A DNA stretch of 64,000 nucleotides from Leptodactylus fallax (Eukaryota; Chordata; Amphibia; Anura; Leptodactylidae). Location of the stretch: positions 8,868,001 through 8,932,000 of the forward strand of contig CAMRHE010000011.1 in the NCBI GenBank assembly GCA_947044405.1, written 5' to 3'. Under the pieces are notes generated by a model. The model saw only the letters and a list, made by a program, of their open reading frames with translations, did no database searches and was not told the origin of the DNA. Positions 45,459 to 57,023 of this stretch are shown here, in pieces (positions within the stretch are counted from its first letter, which is position 1; every line of letters starts with the position of its first letter). Made by a program: the position numbers and the translations under genes.

Positions 45459-45929
45459 TTTTTTATTTCACAATATTTTATTGTGTTTTCTTCCACAAGG
45501 GAAACAGAACAAACAAATAATGCAGAAATTGTGAGAGATACCACCACTGAATAACACATTCACAATGTCAGATAAAAAGTCCAAAGATGGTCAGGGAGTC
45601 AGAAGGTAGTACACTTTTCCAGCAGACCGAGTAATAACAGAATCCAGGTACCAAATAGTCCAGCTGCTAATCAAAAGGGATTAGCAGGACAAACAACAAA
45701 TATGTTCAGAGACTCAAACAAGACCAACCACCCTAGAAGGATGGAAGTTCAGGGCTTCCCTAAAATACAGGGAGTAAAGTTATACAGTGTCTAATAGAGA
45801 TAAAAAGGACTAGTTAACCACAAATCCCATGCTTGCCTAAAGTGAGTGTAGTGGCCTCCCTGGTAGGAAATGTTTTTTTTTTTCACATGCACAAGTGGAG
45901 TTCATGATGTTACTTCCAGTACCTACATA

Positions 45930-46576
45930 CAGTGCCTTGCAAAAGTATTCGGCCCCCTTGAAATTTTCAACCTTTTGTCACATTTCAGGCTTCAAACATA
46001 AGGATATAAAATTTTAATTTTTTGGTGAAGAATCAACAACAAGTGGGACACAATTTTGAAGTGGAATGAAATTTATTGGTTATTTTAAACTTTTGTAAAA
46101 AATAAAAAACTGAAAAGTGGGGCGTGCAATATTATTCGGCCCCTTTACTTTCAGTGCAGCAAACTCACTCCAGAAGTTCAGTGAGGATCTCTGAATGATC
46201 TGAGACTATCACTGAGACTATCACAGAGCAGGTGCATTTATATGGAGACTTGATTACACACAGGTGGATTATATTTATCATCATCAGTCATTTAGGACAA
46301 CATTGGATCATTCAGAGATCCTCACTGAACTTCTGGAGTGAGTTTGCTGCACTGAAAGTAAAGGGGCCGAATAATATTGCATGCCCCACTTATCAGTTTT
46401 TTATTTTTTACAAAAGTTTAAAAAATCCAATAAATTTCGTTCCACTTCACGATTGTGTCCCACTTGTTGTTGATTCTTCACCAAAAAAATTAAATTTTAT
46501 ATCCTTATGTTTGAAGCCTGAAATGTGGCAAAAGGTTGAAAAGTTCAAGGGTGCCGAATACTTTCGCAAGGCACTG
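45930..46576. mobile_element. Tc1-type MITE, 647 bp, long inverted arms
   Basis: CAGTGCCTTGCAAAAGTATT at 45930 is answered by the complement ending at 46576, with TA at 45928-45929 and 46577-46578. The arms extend about 250 bp (TCACTCCAGAAGTTCAGTGA and its complement lie at the centre side), leaving only about 120 bp unpaired. No coding capacity. It interrupts the L1 ORF2 tail. Confidence 0.95.
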
Positions 46577-47717
46577 TATAACCAATTTAGTGGACATCAG
46601 GAGGTAGGCTACCACTGTCCTCTGCTGCCTAAGTTGATCATGGAGGTCAATCAGTAATAAGGCAGCCTGTGGAGTAAGGGAGATTAGAGGTTGAATACTA
46701 CGGGCTAGGATCAACTCTGCAACAAGCCACAGGGGTCAAATCCGGGGGAGATCCCACAACACATGCATCAGGGAGCCCCTCTGTCCACAGCCATGCCAGC
46801 AGAGGGTTGAACAGTTTGGGAATATAGTACCAAGGCGAACTGGAGTATAATACCATCTAAGACAGGTTTTAGCAATTGTTTCTTGGTGTGATGCACAATG
46901 CAACAAAGTGTGGTACATCTGAAAAGTGGATCCCCAGTGAGATAGTGTGATTTGGATTGAGAGATCTCTTTCCCAGCACTCCATATATTGATTCTTTCTA
47001 ACAGTCAATTTATTGGCGAGCAAGTTATAGAAAAATGCAATACCCCTACGCTTGGATGTGGCTGGAGACAGAAACGACATCACTTTAGAACTAAACTTGC
47101 ATTCCCCTTTAAATTTTTTATGCAGGAAATCAGGCACTCTAATGTATGGAAAGAAAGCTATGGAATGTAGGTTGTATTTGTGAGATAGGCTATTGAAATC
47201 ACAAACCCCAGAATGGCCAAAAAGATTGCCAAAATTACAGATTCCCAATTTTTTCCATGAGGAAATGTCTAGATCAACTCCAGAGGGAAGTGTTGTAAAG
47301 GGTAATGTACATCCCTCTCTATCTCACCAAGCAATTGTCCCCAAATCCAATCAGAAGTTTGAACAGCAGAAAGGTGGGACATTGGGGGTCTTAGACCCTA
47401 GAGAAAAGACAGTAGTCAAGTATTTAGGGGGTGACCACCATTATTTCACCTCTCAACCTCTATCCAGACCTTATTAGGCGGTTCAGACCACCAGTGTCAC
47501 AGTTGTGTCACCACCAGTGTCCAGTATACAGGCAAGATAGTAGTCTTTCAAACAGGGAACCCTCAGACCACCCGCTTTCCTATGTAATACCATCACAGGG
47601 TGGGCCATCCTGCCTTTTCTACTGAACCAAATGAACGACTGTAGTAATCTGTTAGCCTGTACAGAAAAACTGGAGAGTAGTTTTATAGGAATCATCCTAT
47701 ATAGATATAATAATTTA

Positions 47718-49619
47718 AGATAAGATAATCCTTTAATATTCTCACCATGGAGAAATTCAGTGTGTTACAGCAGCATAGATAATATAATACAATAAAAGTA
47801 GGTACAGATAAAAAGGTAAAGGTAAAAAAAAGGTAGTAGAAGGGATATCACAACTTAAAGATCTTTCCGTTCTCTGTATGGAATGATCTCCGCTTAGCTG
47901 AGTGTTGGTTGTACAGCCTAACCACAGCGGGGAGGAAAGACTTCCGATAGCGCGTCTTCTCACACTTAGGATTGAGCAGTCGGTCACTGACAGTACTGCC
48001 CAGTGCTATTATCTCATGCATGGGATAGGAGTTATTCCCCAGCATGGAGTTCACCACGGACAGTATCCTTCTGTCACCCAGCACCTGCACTGGGTCCAGT
48101 GGACTCCCCAGGACAGAGTTGGCCCTTCTAATCAGCTTGTCGAGTCTATTCATGTCCCTGATGCCACTACAGAGTTGAAAAAGGCCCTAAGAAGTGCCCC
48201 CTGGACTCCAAAGGCCATCAGCCTCCTAAGCAGGTAGAGCCTGCTGTGGCCCTTTATATACAGTGCATTCAGGTGATCTGCCCAGTCCAGCTTATTATTG
48301 AGGAGCACAGCCAGGTACTTATAGGTGTTGACTATCTCAATGCCCTTCCCCTGGATGTCCACTGGTTTTGGAGGATAACTGCGCTTGCGATAGTCTACCA
48401 CCATCTTCTTGGTCTTCCCAGCATTAATCCTAAGGTGGTTCCGCTGGCACCAATCCACAAAATCCCGGATCAATTCTCTGTACTCCCTGTCATCTTCGTC
48501 TGTGATGAGGTCTACTATTGCAGAATCATCCAAATACTTCTGTAAGTAGCAACTAGATGAGTTGCACCTAAAATCTGCAGTGTACAGTGTGAAGAGGAAA
48601 AGGGCAAGAACTGTACCTTGAGGTGCCCTCCATATTACAGATCACGATGTCTGACACACAGTCCCGGGCTCTCACATACTGTGGTCAGTTTGTGAGGATG
48701 TCTAGGATCCAGTTGGAGAGGTGGTGGTCCACTCCAACAAGGGCCACCTTGTCTCTCAGTGTCCCTGGCTGTATGGTGTTAAAAGCACTGGAGAAATCAA
48801 AGAACATTATTCTCACAGTGTTTCCTGGTTTCTCCAGGTGAGAAAGAGCTCTGTGTAGAAGGTGGATGATGGCATCATCCACCCCAATGCCCGGGCGATA
48901 AGCAAACTGGAGAGGGTCCATAGCCAAGCTCATTAGTTGGCGGAGATGTGTGAGAACCAATCTCTCTAAGACCTTCATCAAGTGGGATGTCAATGCTACA
49001 GGTCTGTAGCCGTTAAAGTCCATCGGACGAGGTGTCTTTTGAACTAGTACCACACAAGATGATTTCCACACTTGTGGTAGCATTCCCAACTTCAGGCTCA
49101 TATTGAAAATATATGTAATAACACCACACTGCTGGTCCCTGCAAGTCTTAAGTAGCCTGTCACTGATGCCATCTGGCCCTGCGGCCTTCGATCTTTATGA
49201 GTTCCTTTCTCACCTTAGCACTTGTGAAGATCAGACTGTAGCCAGATGACTGATTGCTAGATTTACTGATCTAGAAGTGAGAACTAACAGCAGGAGGCGA
49301 GGTCAGTGTGGGAGAGAGGAATGAGTGACATGCTGGGGTGGGAGGAGCCAGTGTGTGATTAAATCTATTGAAGAATAGATTTAGTTCGTTAAGCCACTTA
49401 GTATCTCCATCTACCTTGTAGACAGGCTGTCTGTGTCCAGATATTGGCTTAAGACTTTTCCAGACTTCACTGATGTTTTTGTGTTCCATTTGCCATTCCA
49501 TCTTTCTCTTATAATTGGCTTTTCCCTCCCGGATTTGACGCCTCAGCTCCTTTTGCACATCCCTCAGTCTTTTCTTGTCTCCTGACCTACATACCATCTT
49601 TTTCTCCTTGAGAAGAGCA
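47718..49619 (-). mobile_element. L2-clade LINE inserted in L1
   Basis: Flanked by TTTA on both sides (47714-47717 and 49620-49623). The L1 reading frame is continuous across it as FLPKLLYLYR. The 3' end carries a short TTATC repeat tail. It starts downstream of the endonuclease, so it is 5'-truncated. The same family as 3943-5088. Confidence 0.88.
47848..49607 (-). pseudogene. L2-type reverse transcriptase, broken
   Basis: On the minus strand, the linker before RT reads CRSGDKKRLRDVQKELRRQI and NISEVWKSLKPISGH (49607-49271). RT follows with GYRPVALTSHLMKVLERLVL, FDFSSAFNTIQPGTLRD (first catalytic Asp) and LSNWILD (49101-48685). After a shift it reads YLDDS in place of Y/FADD, IRDFVDWCQRNHLRINAGKT and YKYLAVLLNNKLDWADH (48540-48150). 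The C-terminal domain ends KIFKL at 47848. Frameshifts at about 48680 and 48150 and losses near 48640 make it inactive. Confidence 0.85.
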
Positions 49620-49785
49620 TTTAGGTAAAAAAAGAATTTTAAAAGTATCCATATGACCCAACCAAGAAATCTTATGTTTAGATAACGATTGAATATCTTT
49701 AGAGACTTCAGAAAGAAGGGGTAAAAAGTTGCATTCATACAATCTACTAGACATTGTTCCTCAATTGCTCTAAAAATCTGAAGTA

Positions 49786-50760
49786 AAGAACCCATCTCCA
49801 GAATGCCTGCCTCTGGTCTCTTGAAATACAAATCTCATCAAGCCCATTTAAGAATGTTGTTCTAAGGATCCACTTCTCCCTAGCATTGTCTCTATCAAAT
49901 TCTTTATCCAGATGTGCCTGCATCACTTGATCATAGTAGGATTGAATGAATTGCCCTGGTCTCTGCTTAATTTCTTCAGTAGCCGGCATTTGGCGCGTCT
50001 AAGTCTGACAGCATTCTTGTGTTCTTCTTACCCATTGAATCCCTGAATCTAGGGTGCCCTCAGCCTGTATTTTAAGAGGAACTGGCATTGCTTGTTGGCT
50101 GAAATCTTGTATTTTGGTGTTTGCAATCTCATATGTCACAGTAGTCCCGCATGCTATTCAGGTAAGCTCCTCCGAATTAGACCATGTAGCACCGTAGATT
50201 GTAGCTAATCTATTCATGTGCCTGTATAAGGACATTGGATTGTTTTTTGGATTGGGGGTTTTCTCTACTAAACTCATCATCTTATCAGTATTGGACAATG
50301 CTTGTACCAGCTAGTTAGCTGATTTGAGGCATAATTTGACCATCTTCCTCTATGGTTGCTATGGTTTGTGAGAGAACTAGAAATGCTGTGACTACTCCAG
50401 ATGGAGCACTTGGATAGGGGTGTGGCAACGAGGAATCTGGTTTCCATGATCACAGATCCATGTATTTTTTCTGATGAACTTCCCCAGAGAAGTATCTATT
50501 TTAGATGAGCAAGGGCTGCAATCGGGGCCTTTCCAGTTCTCACAAAATGGACATTTGTTATACTCTGGTGGAATACATTCACCACAATACTGGCACTTAC
50601 TTCCGTCTTGAGGCAACTGTGGATACAAAGTCTCCACTGGTCTCATAGTATTTCCCCTTGATAAACCCATTTCTTGCCACTGCAGCTTTATCTTATGTTT
50701 TGAATGATTGGGAGTAGGTGAGGATGAGGGGTGCTGCAATTTTGATTAAGCCATGGCATG
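49786..50760 (-). pseudogene. Retrovirus-like gag remnant (tentative)
   Basis: Minus-strand frames, broken by stops, read in order: a Cys-rich stretch CQYCGECIPPEYNKCPFCEN (about 50610-50550), MSLYRHMNRLATIYGATW (about 50250-50195), then IKQRPGQFIQSYYDQVMQAH and WILRTTFLNGLDEICISRDQ (49975-49815). The last two resemble the C-terminal capsid part of retroviral Gag, where a QxPxE/Q...F segment is followed by F.GL. The upstream LTR and primer-binding-site candidate support a retrovirus-like origin. The Cys-rich stretch looks like a zinc ribbon and is not a usual Gag knuckle. No complete protein can be read. Confidence 0.45.
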
Positions 50761-52443
50761 AGAAATTCCTCCTCCTCCTCTGCCTCCTCCTTATTAACTC
50801 GACTCATGTCCAAACACTAACCTGTGCCCCAAGTCCTTTTTCTCTAATTCAATGTTCATTCCCTCTCTGAAATTCCTCCCATCTTTCTAAGTCAAGGGTT
50901 TCAGTCTTCGACATACCTGCCTTTTTGAAGATGTTTTAACATTCTGAATTGAAAACTCCCCTTCCTTTTCCTTAACTAGACCTATAGGGGACATGCATGT
51001 CACCTTGTCACACTCTGCAATGTCATGCTATTCTGGACGCAGCATAGTCACTAAGTACTTTATTAGGGACAGCACCTAGTCCTTCTAACCTGAACTGCTG
51101 ACTATCTTCCCGAGTTAAATGATTCTCCCGGGAGGCCCTACGTTTTATCCTGCACCTTGGATCAGAGCAAATATACCTAGCAGAAGAGAATGACTAGGAG
51201 TATGAACCCAGCAACAAATGAGCCAGCAGCCGTCCAAGAATTCCAGGGGATAGGCTTAGTCATGGAGAAATGAAAGAGGGACTGTGATACAAATCTCTGT
51301 CCCTTGGAAAATATCTTTTTTTTTGCTTAAAATATAGGACCACTGTTTACCTCTGGTTCTTTTGCCAGGTATTGCTTGAGAATTGAATGTGACAATTAAC
51401 CCCTGGGCTGGCTTTTCTTCCACTGAATCTACATACTAAAACACTCACTTTTTTGATCTAGCATGGTGTACTAGAGTCACTGAACTCATGCATTCTGAAC
51501 AAGGCATTTAGAGTTTTAAGCTGTGCTGAAAAGTTTATTCTTAGGGAAGTACTTACTTCCTCTTTTTATATGTAGCCACACTCTGCCTGTATGTTTTTAA
51601 TCTTGTAACATCAGTAAACTCTCTATGTCCATGCAACAGAACAAAAATTCTGAGGAAGGGGCAAATGCTTGTGGTCCTAAGATTGCAAGCAAATAGCCAA
51701 CCTGAGTACAGGCTGCTGCAAAATGACAATTCAATGTCACTACCCATACACATTGAGCCTTTCCCCCTGGCTCCTCTGTAGTCGCTAGTCCTAAATCTGT
51801 AGAGTCTGTGACTGGCAAAGTTCTCAAATCCATCCAACTACTAGTACGTGTATCCAAGTAAAGTTGTATAATTACGCATATAGAGAAAGGCATTTAAGAA
51901 AAATCCCCTAATACCCTGGGCCTAATGGTTCTTCACTAACCATAGAATGTCCCAATCTGCCTCCAATGTCAAAATACAGGCCTTTTTCCTCTATCTCCTC
52001 CCAATGTCTTGCTATTGCTCATGGAAAAGGAAAAGAATGACAACACAGAATAATAATTGTCATTGACAGTGATAGGACAGTGATAAACTATGGGATATAC
52101 TGCATTCAGGTATATATGACCTGAAGGGGTTCTGACAAGGCTCCCTGAACAAACACATTGTTCACAACTCATCCAGCCAACTGATCCTCCCTATTCCTAT
52201 AGAATCAAATAAAACCCCCATTTTCATCTACCTTACAAATCAACAAACAAGCAGACACATGCAGATGCAGAAGAGAAAGACTACAATTTGAGTTTCCCTT
52301 ACTAACCTTTCCCATTTTGATTCAAGAAACCTCCAGAGTAGAAAGAGAAAGAAAGCAGGTTAAAGCACCTACTTACAGTGCGGTTTTTGAAGTTTCTTTT
52401 TCCTCTAAGGAGCTCCTGATGTTGTCAAATAGGAAGGAGTTCA
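50761..52443 (-). other. Presumed leader of the retrovirus-like relic, unassigned
   Basis: 1.7 kb between the primer-binding-site candidate and the gag-like frames. Minus-strand frames at 51893-51597 and 52172-51969 show no recognisable domain. The length exceeds a usual leader, so other insertions may be included. Confidence 0.35.
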
Positions 52444-52446
52444 GGG

Positions 52447-52464
52447 ATCTTAGCAGTGCCTCCA
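52447..52464 (-). other. Candidate retroviral primer-binding site
   Basis: On the minus strand TGGAGGCACTGCTAAGAT lies 5 bases after the LTR-ending CA. A TGG start at this spacing is usual. The sequence is closest to a threonine-tRNA type site (TGGAGGCCCC...), with mismatches. Confidence 0.4.
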
Positions 52465-52469
52465 TAAAT

Positions 52470-52793
52470 TGTTAGAGTTTTTCAGTTAACCCAACTAAAT
52501 TCTAGAGTCCCCTCAGTAGGTTTCAAAGAAGCTCTGGGGAGTGGTTTCTCCAGGCCAGGTTTTATTTACCTCGAAATGCATAATACATGTGTCATATAAA
52601 GTTCCATCAAGGTAAATCATATATCTGCTTATAGGTTCTGCAGTTACCTGCCACTTATACAAAGTAAAGAGTCACTTATAGTTCTCTTTTTCTCATATAA
52701 TTTTATAACAACAAGTTGCATCATATGTTCTGAGAACAAATATTTCACAGTATCCTGTCTGTATCTTGTTAGACATCAAATTAGGATATTAAC
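52470..52793 (-). mobile_element. Probable 5' LTR of the retrovirus-like relic
   Basis: Read on the minus strand it ends CTCTAACA at 52470. It contains a TATA-like TTGTATAAGTGG near 52660 and GTAAATAAAACC (polyadenylation signal) near 52565, in the right order. TGTTAATATCC at 52793 gives a TGTTA...TAACA-type pair of ends, but the LTR could reach further toward the L1 at 52957. Confidence 0.5.
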
Positions 52794-53060
52794 AGACAAT
52801 TTCTTAATCCCCTTATCACTGTTAATATGAACACTGTATCAATTTAGCTTAACCAATTATTCAATCAATAATGATAACTCTATCACGATCAAAGAAATAG
52901 ATATTCCTCAAAATGGTATAAATAAAAAGGACATCTTTCCCCACAAAAGACACCTTATGCGGGGCGGAGCCTAACCGTCGATGCTGATGGACGTCTGAGC
53001 CTGCAGCTCCGTCAGACACTAAGCCACTACCTGCCTTAAAACGCTCAATTGAGGACAAGA

Positions 53061-54137
53061 ATGGGCAAGACACTGAGAGAAAGAAGCGGGGAACTACCAG
53101 GTACCCCCACGGGCAAGAATAACGCAGCGGAGGTGCATAAATTCTTTCGCAAGAAAGTCCAGAGTTCTCCTGCAGTGGCGCGCAAGATGGCGCTGGAAGA
53201 GGCCCACTCGGGAGACGCGGCAGAGGACTCAGATCTGGACAGCGTGTCGGGTACTGACCGGACAGACGCTATCTCCGGGATGATTCCCAAGTCCTTCCTT
53301 CGCAAGGCTCTGGCACAAGCAATCGCTCCAGTGCTCGCGGAGCTCTCTGACATACGGGCTGACATACAATCCGTGGGCAAAAGAGTAGACTCCCTTGAGT
53401 CGGCGTGCTCAGCGATTACCCTTCACTCTTCTTTGCTGACACAGCGTATCACCGATCATCACACCCACTTGAACAGAACATACGATGCTCTGGAGGATCT
53501 GGAGAATCGGAACCGCAGGAGGAACCTGCGCCTTAAGGGCCTTCCGGAACCTCCTGCTTCTGAAGATCTGAGAGAGGTGATGTCGGCCATCTTTGTATCC
53601 CTCGTGGGTGCGGAAAAGGCAGCCTCGGTCCGCATCAAAAGGGTCCACCGAGCGGTCAGACCTAAACCCTCCCCTGCTGACCCACCGAGGGATGTAATCT
53701 GCGGGCTGCTGTCCTCCGCGGACACATCTGCTATACTAGCTGCTGCAAGGCAAAAAAGACCACTTATGTATGCCCAAACAGAGATCCACCTATACCAAGA
53801 CCTGGCGCCCTCTACCCTGGCAAAGCGTCGGATGTTACGTCCACTGCTGGAGGCACTACGGGAAAGAGGCCTTCAGTATGCATGGCTTTTTCCCTTCGGG
53901 TTGTCTGTTCTTAAGCAAGGCCGCAGGATAGTCATACGTTCACCAGAAGATCTCTCCAAAGCCTGGGCCTTGCTCGACATACCCCATATGGAGATTCCCT
54001 CGTGGTTGTCTCTCACGGAGGACTTACACTCCTGGCCGTCACTGCCCAGCTTTGAACAGGAAGGCCTGCAACAGCGTCTCAGGTCACCAAGACCTAGGAA
54101 ACCCTCTTTGAAGAGACACATACAAGAATCCACTTGA
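53061..54137 (+). CDS. L1 ORF1 RNA-binding protein, open 358-codon frame
   Basis: ATG at 53061 (MGKTLRERSGELPGTPTGKN) is preferred over an upstream TTG. The N-terminal 90 residues are basic and Ser-rich. Residues about 90-165 form a coiled coil (IAPVLAELSDIRADIQSVGK, DALEDLENRNRRRNLRLKGL), through which such proteins trimerise. The RRM-like and C-terminal domains follow (GAEKAASVRIKRVHRAVRPK, PRDVICGLLSSADTSAILAA, QDLAPSTLAKRRMLRPLLEA, YAWLFPFGLSVLKQGRRIVI). ORF1 proteins coat LINE RNA in the cytoplasm and act as chaperones. No stop or frameshift is seen, and the length is usual for vertebrate L1. Confidence 0.9.
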   Translation: MGKTLRERSGELPGTPTGKNNAAEVHKFFRKKVQSSPAVARKMALEEAHSGDAAEDSDLDSVSGTDRTDAISGMIPKSFLRKALAQAIAPVLAELSDIRADIQSVGKRVDSLESACSAITLHSSLLTQRITDHHTHLNRTYDALEDLENRNRRRNLRLKGLPEPPASEDLREVMSAIFVSLVGAEKAASVRIKRVHRAVRPKPSPADPPRDVICGLLSSADTSAILAAARQKRPLMYAQTEIHLYQDLAPSTLAKRRMLRPLLEALRERGLQYAWLFPFGLSVLKQGRRIVIRSPEDLSKAWALLDIPHMEIPSWLSLTEDLHSWPSLPSFEQEGLQQRLRSPRPRKPSLKRHIQEST

Positions 54138-55768
54138 TGTCGGTAATCTTACCACTGAGCTGTTCCTCTACGTGGAGCTGACTTGTGTGTGAAAGGCACC
54201 TCTTGCAAATTCACTGTGGAACCATTCCCTCCCACTGGACTGGCCCAGAAGTGAAGTACCTATGTCTTGCACTCATATCCGGGACTGCTGGCGGTTGAAG
54301 GTACCTTCTACCCTGGACCTATCCTCCCACACCCCCTCATACTTTCCACAACCTCCACTCCCTCATGACCTATCCCAGGAGCTTGCTTTGTGCCCGATGG
54401 GCCCTGCAGCACCCACGGTGGGAGTTACTGGCACCCTATGTCGGGAAACGGGTGGTTGGAGCTCTGTCACTCTCTACCATGTTCCCTCCCTCCCCCAGTT
54501 CCCTGAGAAGTCCAACTGTTTGAGATGTTTGATATACATGTCTGTGGGTGGGTTTTCTGACTAACAATTGTATTTGTGGGGCCTCCCGCCCCCCGTCCGG
54601 GATTTCGGGGCTGGTGATGCGTTTATGGTGCCTTGGAGGAGGAGCAGGCACGTGGGACCCCGTGGTCTCGGATGGCGGGGGAGCCCAGGTTGGGGAAGAG
54701 GTTCATTACTTTAGTAGGGAGTATACTCATTCAGTGAACCAAAATTTTCATGTTGCACTGTGTACACTAGGCACATCAGGGAACTTGCTAAGTAAGCCTA
54801 CTTGCTACTAACTACTAACTACTAACTGCCAATTACTACTCATTACTCACTGTCACTAATCAGTACCTATCGCTAACTCTCAGGGGTTACCACAAAAACC
54901 ATTACTAACAGCTAACTATTACTAACTACTAACTACTACCAGCGGAATATCGGGGGGGCGGGTTGTTGGGTGGGGGGGCGGGGCTCACACACGGGTTTGT
55001 GGGTTCTTTGGATAGCAGGGTGTCGTGCCGGGATTCCCGATGTCTCGGGAAGTTATGCCGCCCTAATACATAGGGATGTGTGCACTAACCACCCTAACTA
55101 TATTGCTGAGATAGACCCCCATAAGGGATTTCGGTATAACCACATTGGAGATGTTTATGTAATCCCGGATTGTATTGATTCTGTTGTTAATGTTGTATAA
55201 TATGACATGGGCTCATTTCGGCGCAATTATGGCAACTATCCCTGAGCCTATTTGCACTCTCATACTGCCCGCCTCCCGCCCTTCCAGACGTGTCCGTGGG
55301 ATATCCCTAACTCTCACATCTCTTGTGTACCTTTACATCTTTTACACACTGTCGCCTGTATGTAGTCCCCATTGTTACACGCCTCTGTGCGCAACCACTC
55401 CTGTAAGGTATGGTAGTTGGCTGTCACGATTGGGACCATCTCCGTTTCCCCTATCCCTTTTATATTCTGTCTATTGACAGAGTAAGTGTTACAAGCTTAG
55501 CGGCTGTCAGGCGTTGCCGCTAAATATTTGATCTATTGACGGGCGCATTATTTTGGGCCCAACCTAGCTCTTGTACTCTTTCTCTTCTCTATCTCTATCT
55601 AAGCTTTCCTCACCTCTCTCTCTTCTCCTTTTCTACCTCTCCCCTTCCTCGTCTGGTTGTCTCACTACCCAAACCTTCCCACCTAACCTCTGTTTGTCCA
55701 AATACCCCTCCTTTCCCTCTCTCCCTCACCCTATTTACCCATTGGACTCACATTGTCTCAGGGCCACC
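54138..55768 (+). other. L1 inter-ORF region
   Basis: No coding frame of note. Contains a degenerate ACTAACTACT tandem stretch (54806-54940), G runs near 54950-54980 and a long pyrimidine tract (CTCTTTCTCTTCTCTATC onward, 55570-55735) just before ORF2. Confidence 0.6.
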
Positions 55769-57023
55769 ATGTCCGAATTAGTTTTTACTTCCTTTAACAC
55801 CCATGGCCTAAATTCCCCGAATAAGAGATCTCAAATTTTTACCATACTCCGTAAGCTACACACAAATGTGGCGTTCCTTCAAGAAACTCATTTCAAGACA
55901 GGGAAAATCCCTCGCCTCCCCACAAAAATGTTCACTACTTGTTTCCACTCCACGAATCCCACTGCTTCCTCTAGGGGTGTTTCTATTCTATTTCATTCCT
56001 CAGTGCCTTTCCAGTGTTCTCAAACTTATGAGGACTCCGAGGGCAGAATTCTGCTGCTAAAAGGCACTATCGCTACTTATAAATACACCTTTGCCAATTT
56101 CTACGCTCCCAATCAAGGCCAAGTGGCTTGGCTTGTTGAGGCTCTGCGCACACTGGAACTCTTTGCAGAAGGTTCTATAATCCTAGCTGGCGATTTTAAC
56201 CTCACTCTCAACCCTGCTCTTGATGCCTCTAGAGGGACATCATCTATTCCCCAGAAAGCACTGGGTAGACTCCTGCAAGACCTAAATGACTTGCATTTGG
56301 TCGATCTTTGGAGTCTGCACAACCCATCCATGAAGGATTATTCCTTTTTTTCCAATCCTCGGCAATCCTATCAGAGACTGGATTATATTTTTGTCACTAG
56401 AGATCTAGCCCCGTATTCTCTGCAATCCCGCATCGACTCTATATCGGTGTCCAATCATGCACCAGTATGGGCTAGGTTAACACTGCGCCAACTGCCTCAA
56501 AGGGATTGGTGCTGGAGATTAAATGAAGCTTTGATGGATCGCCCAGATCTAGTTGGGACCGTCAGGCAGGAGATGGAGTCGTACTTTGCCATAAATGCTA
56601 ATGCAGATACTTGTCCCACCATTACTTGGGAGGCACATAAGGCGGTAATTAGGGGAATTTTCATATCCCTGGCCTCTAGAGTCAAGAGGGAAACTCAGGC
56701 AGAACTAGACAAAATTCTTTCAGATATAGCGGCAATTGAGACGACTTTCTTCTCCGACCTTTAAGCTCAGCCCAACTATGGTCCTGATCTCACTACAATC
56801 TGCATACTATACCCCATCGAGAAATAACCTTATCTCACTCCTCTTATCGGCTGCCAATTCACTTATTCCTCGTAAATGGCTAAGTACTGATCCCCCATCA
56901 AAAATGGAATGGGTGGAAAAAGTTAATCAGATCTCACGCTTCGAAGAACTGTCAAGCTGGAAATCCAGGACACATGCTCATTTCCTTAAGACCTGGGCAA
57001 AGTGGAAGGAGCTGAGACTGTGA
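55769..57023 (+). pseudogene. L1 ORF2: endonuclease domain joined to C-terminus, RT lost
   Basis: The start is ATG 55769 in a perfect GCCACCATG context. The apurinic-like endonuclease spans residues 1-235: SFNTHGL (Asn 10), LQETH (Glu 39), YAPNQG, AGDFN (Asp 142, Asn 144), RLDYIF (Asp 205) and SNHAPV at 228-233, where the usual Asp of SDH is Asn. The enzyme nicks target DNA to prime reverse transcription. The frame goes on to residue 331 (SDIAAIETTFFSDL) and a TAA at 56762-56764. The next recognisable piece is the C-terminus SLIPRKWLSTDPPSK and SSWKSRTHAHFLKTWAKW, ending at 57023 in another frame. The whole reverse transcriptase lies in the deletion. Confidence 0.9.

Larger units (their letters stand above)
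45459..49785 (-). mobile_element. Minus-strand L1 LINE, 5'-truncated, split by a MITE and an L2
   Basis: Three pieces are collinear on the minus strand: 49785-49620, 47717-46577 and 45929-45459. The gaps are the L2 at 47718-49619 and the MITE at 45930-46576. The 3' untranslated part ends with AATAAAATATTGTGAAATAA and an A run at 45459-45466. The 5' end joins retrovirus-like sequence near 49785. Confidence 0.8.
46577..49785 (-). pseudogene. L1 ORF2, RT end to C-terminus, interrupted
   Basis: The 49785-49624 piece reads LYECNFLPLLSEVSKDIQSL and SKHKISWLGHMDTFKILFLP. After the L2 insertion the frame resumes as LLYLYRMIPIKLLSSFSVQA, LLQSFIWFSRKGRMAHPVM and KAGGLRVPCLKDYYLA. Further on, in other frames, come RRGIAFFYNLLANKL, ECWERDLSIQITLSHWGSTF, RWYYTPVRLGTIFPNCSTLC and WHGCGQRGSLMHVLWDLP, the Cys-rich end of L1 ORF2, then LILARSIQPLISLTPQAALL up to the MITE. 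The catalytic RT blocks and the endonuclease lie upstream of the truncation and are absent. Several frameshifts and stops. Confidence 0.82.

Noticed and set aside
46232..46657. 141-codon open frame
   Set aside because: Lies across the palindromic arm of a MITE and its flank; no protein family resemblance.
51597..51893. Possible envelope-like or secreted protein in the retroviral relic
   Set aside because: One short frame with no motif I could tie to a family; not annotated as a gene.
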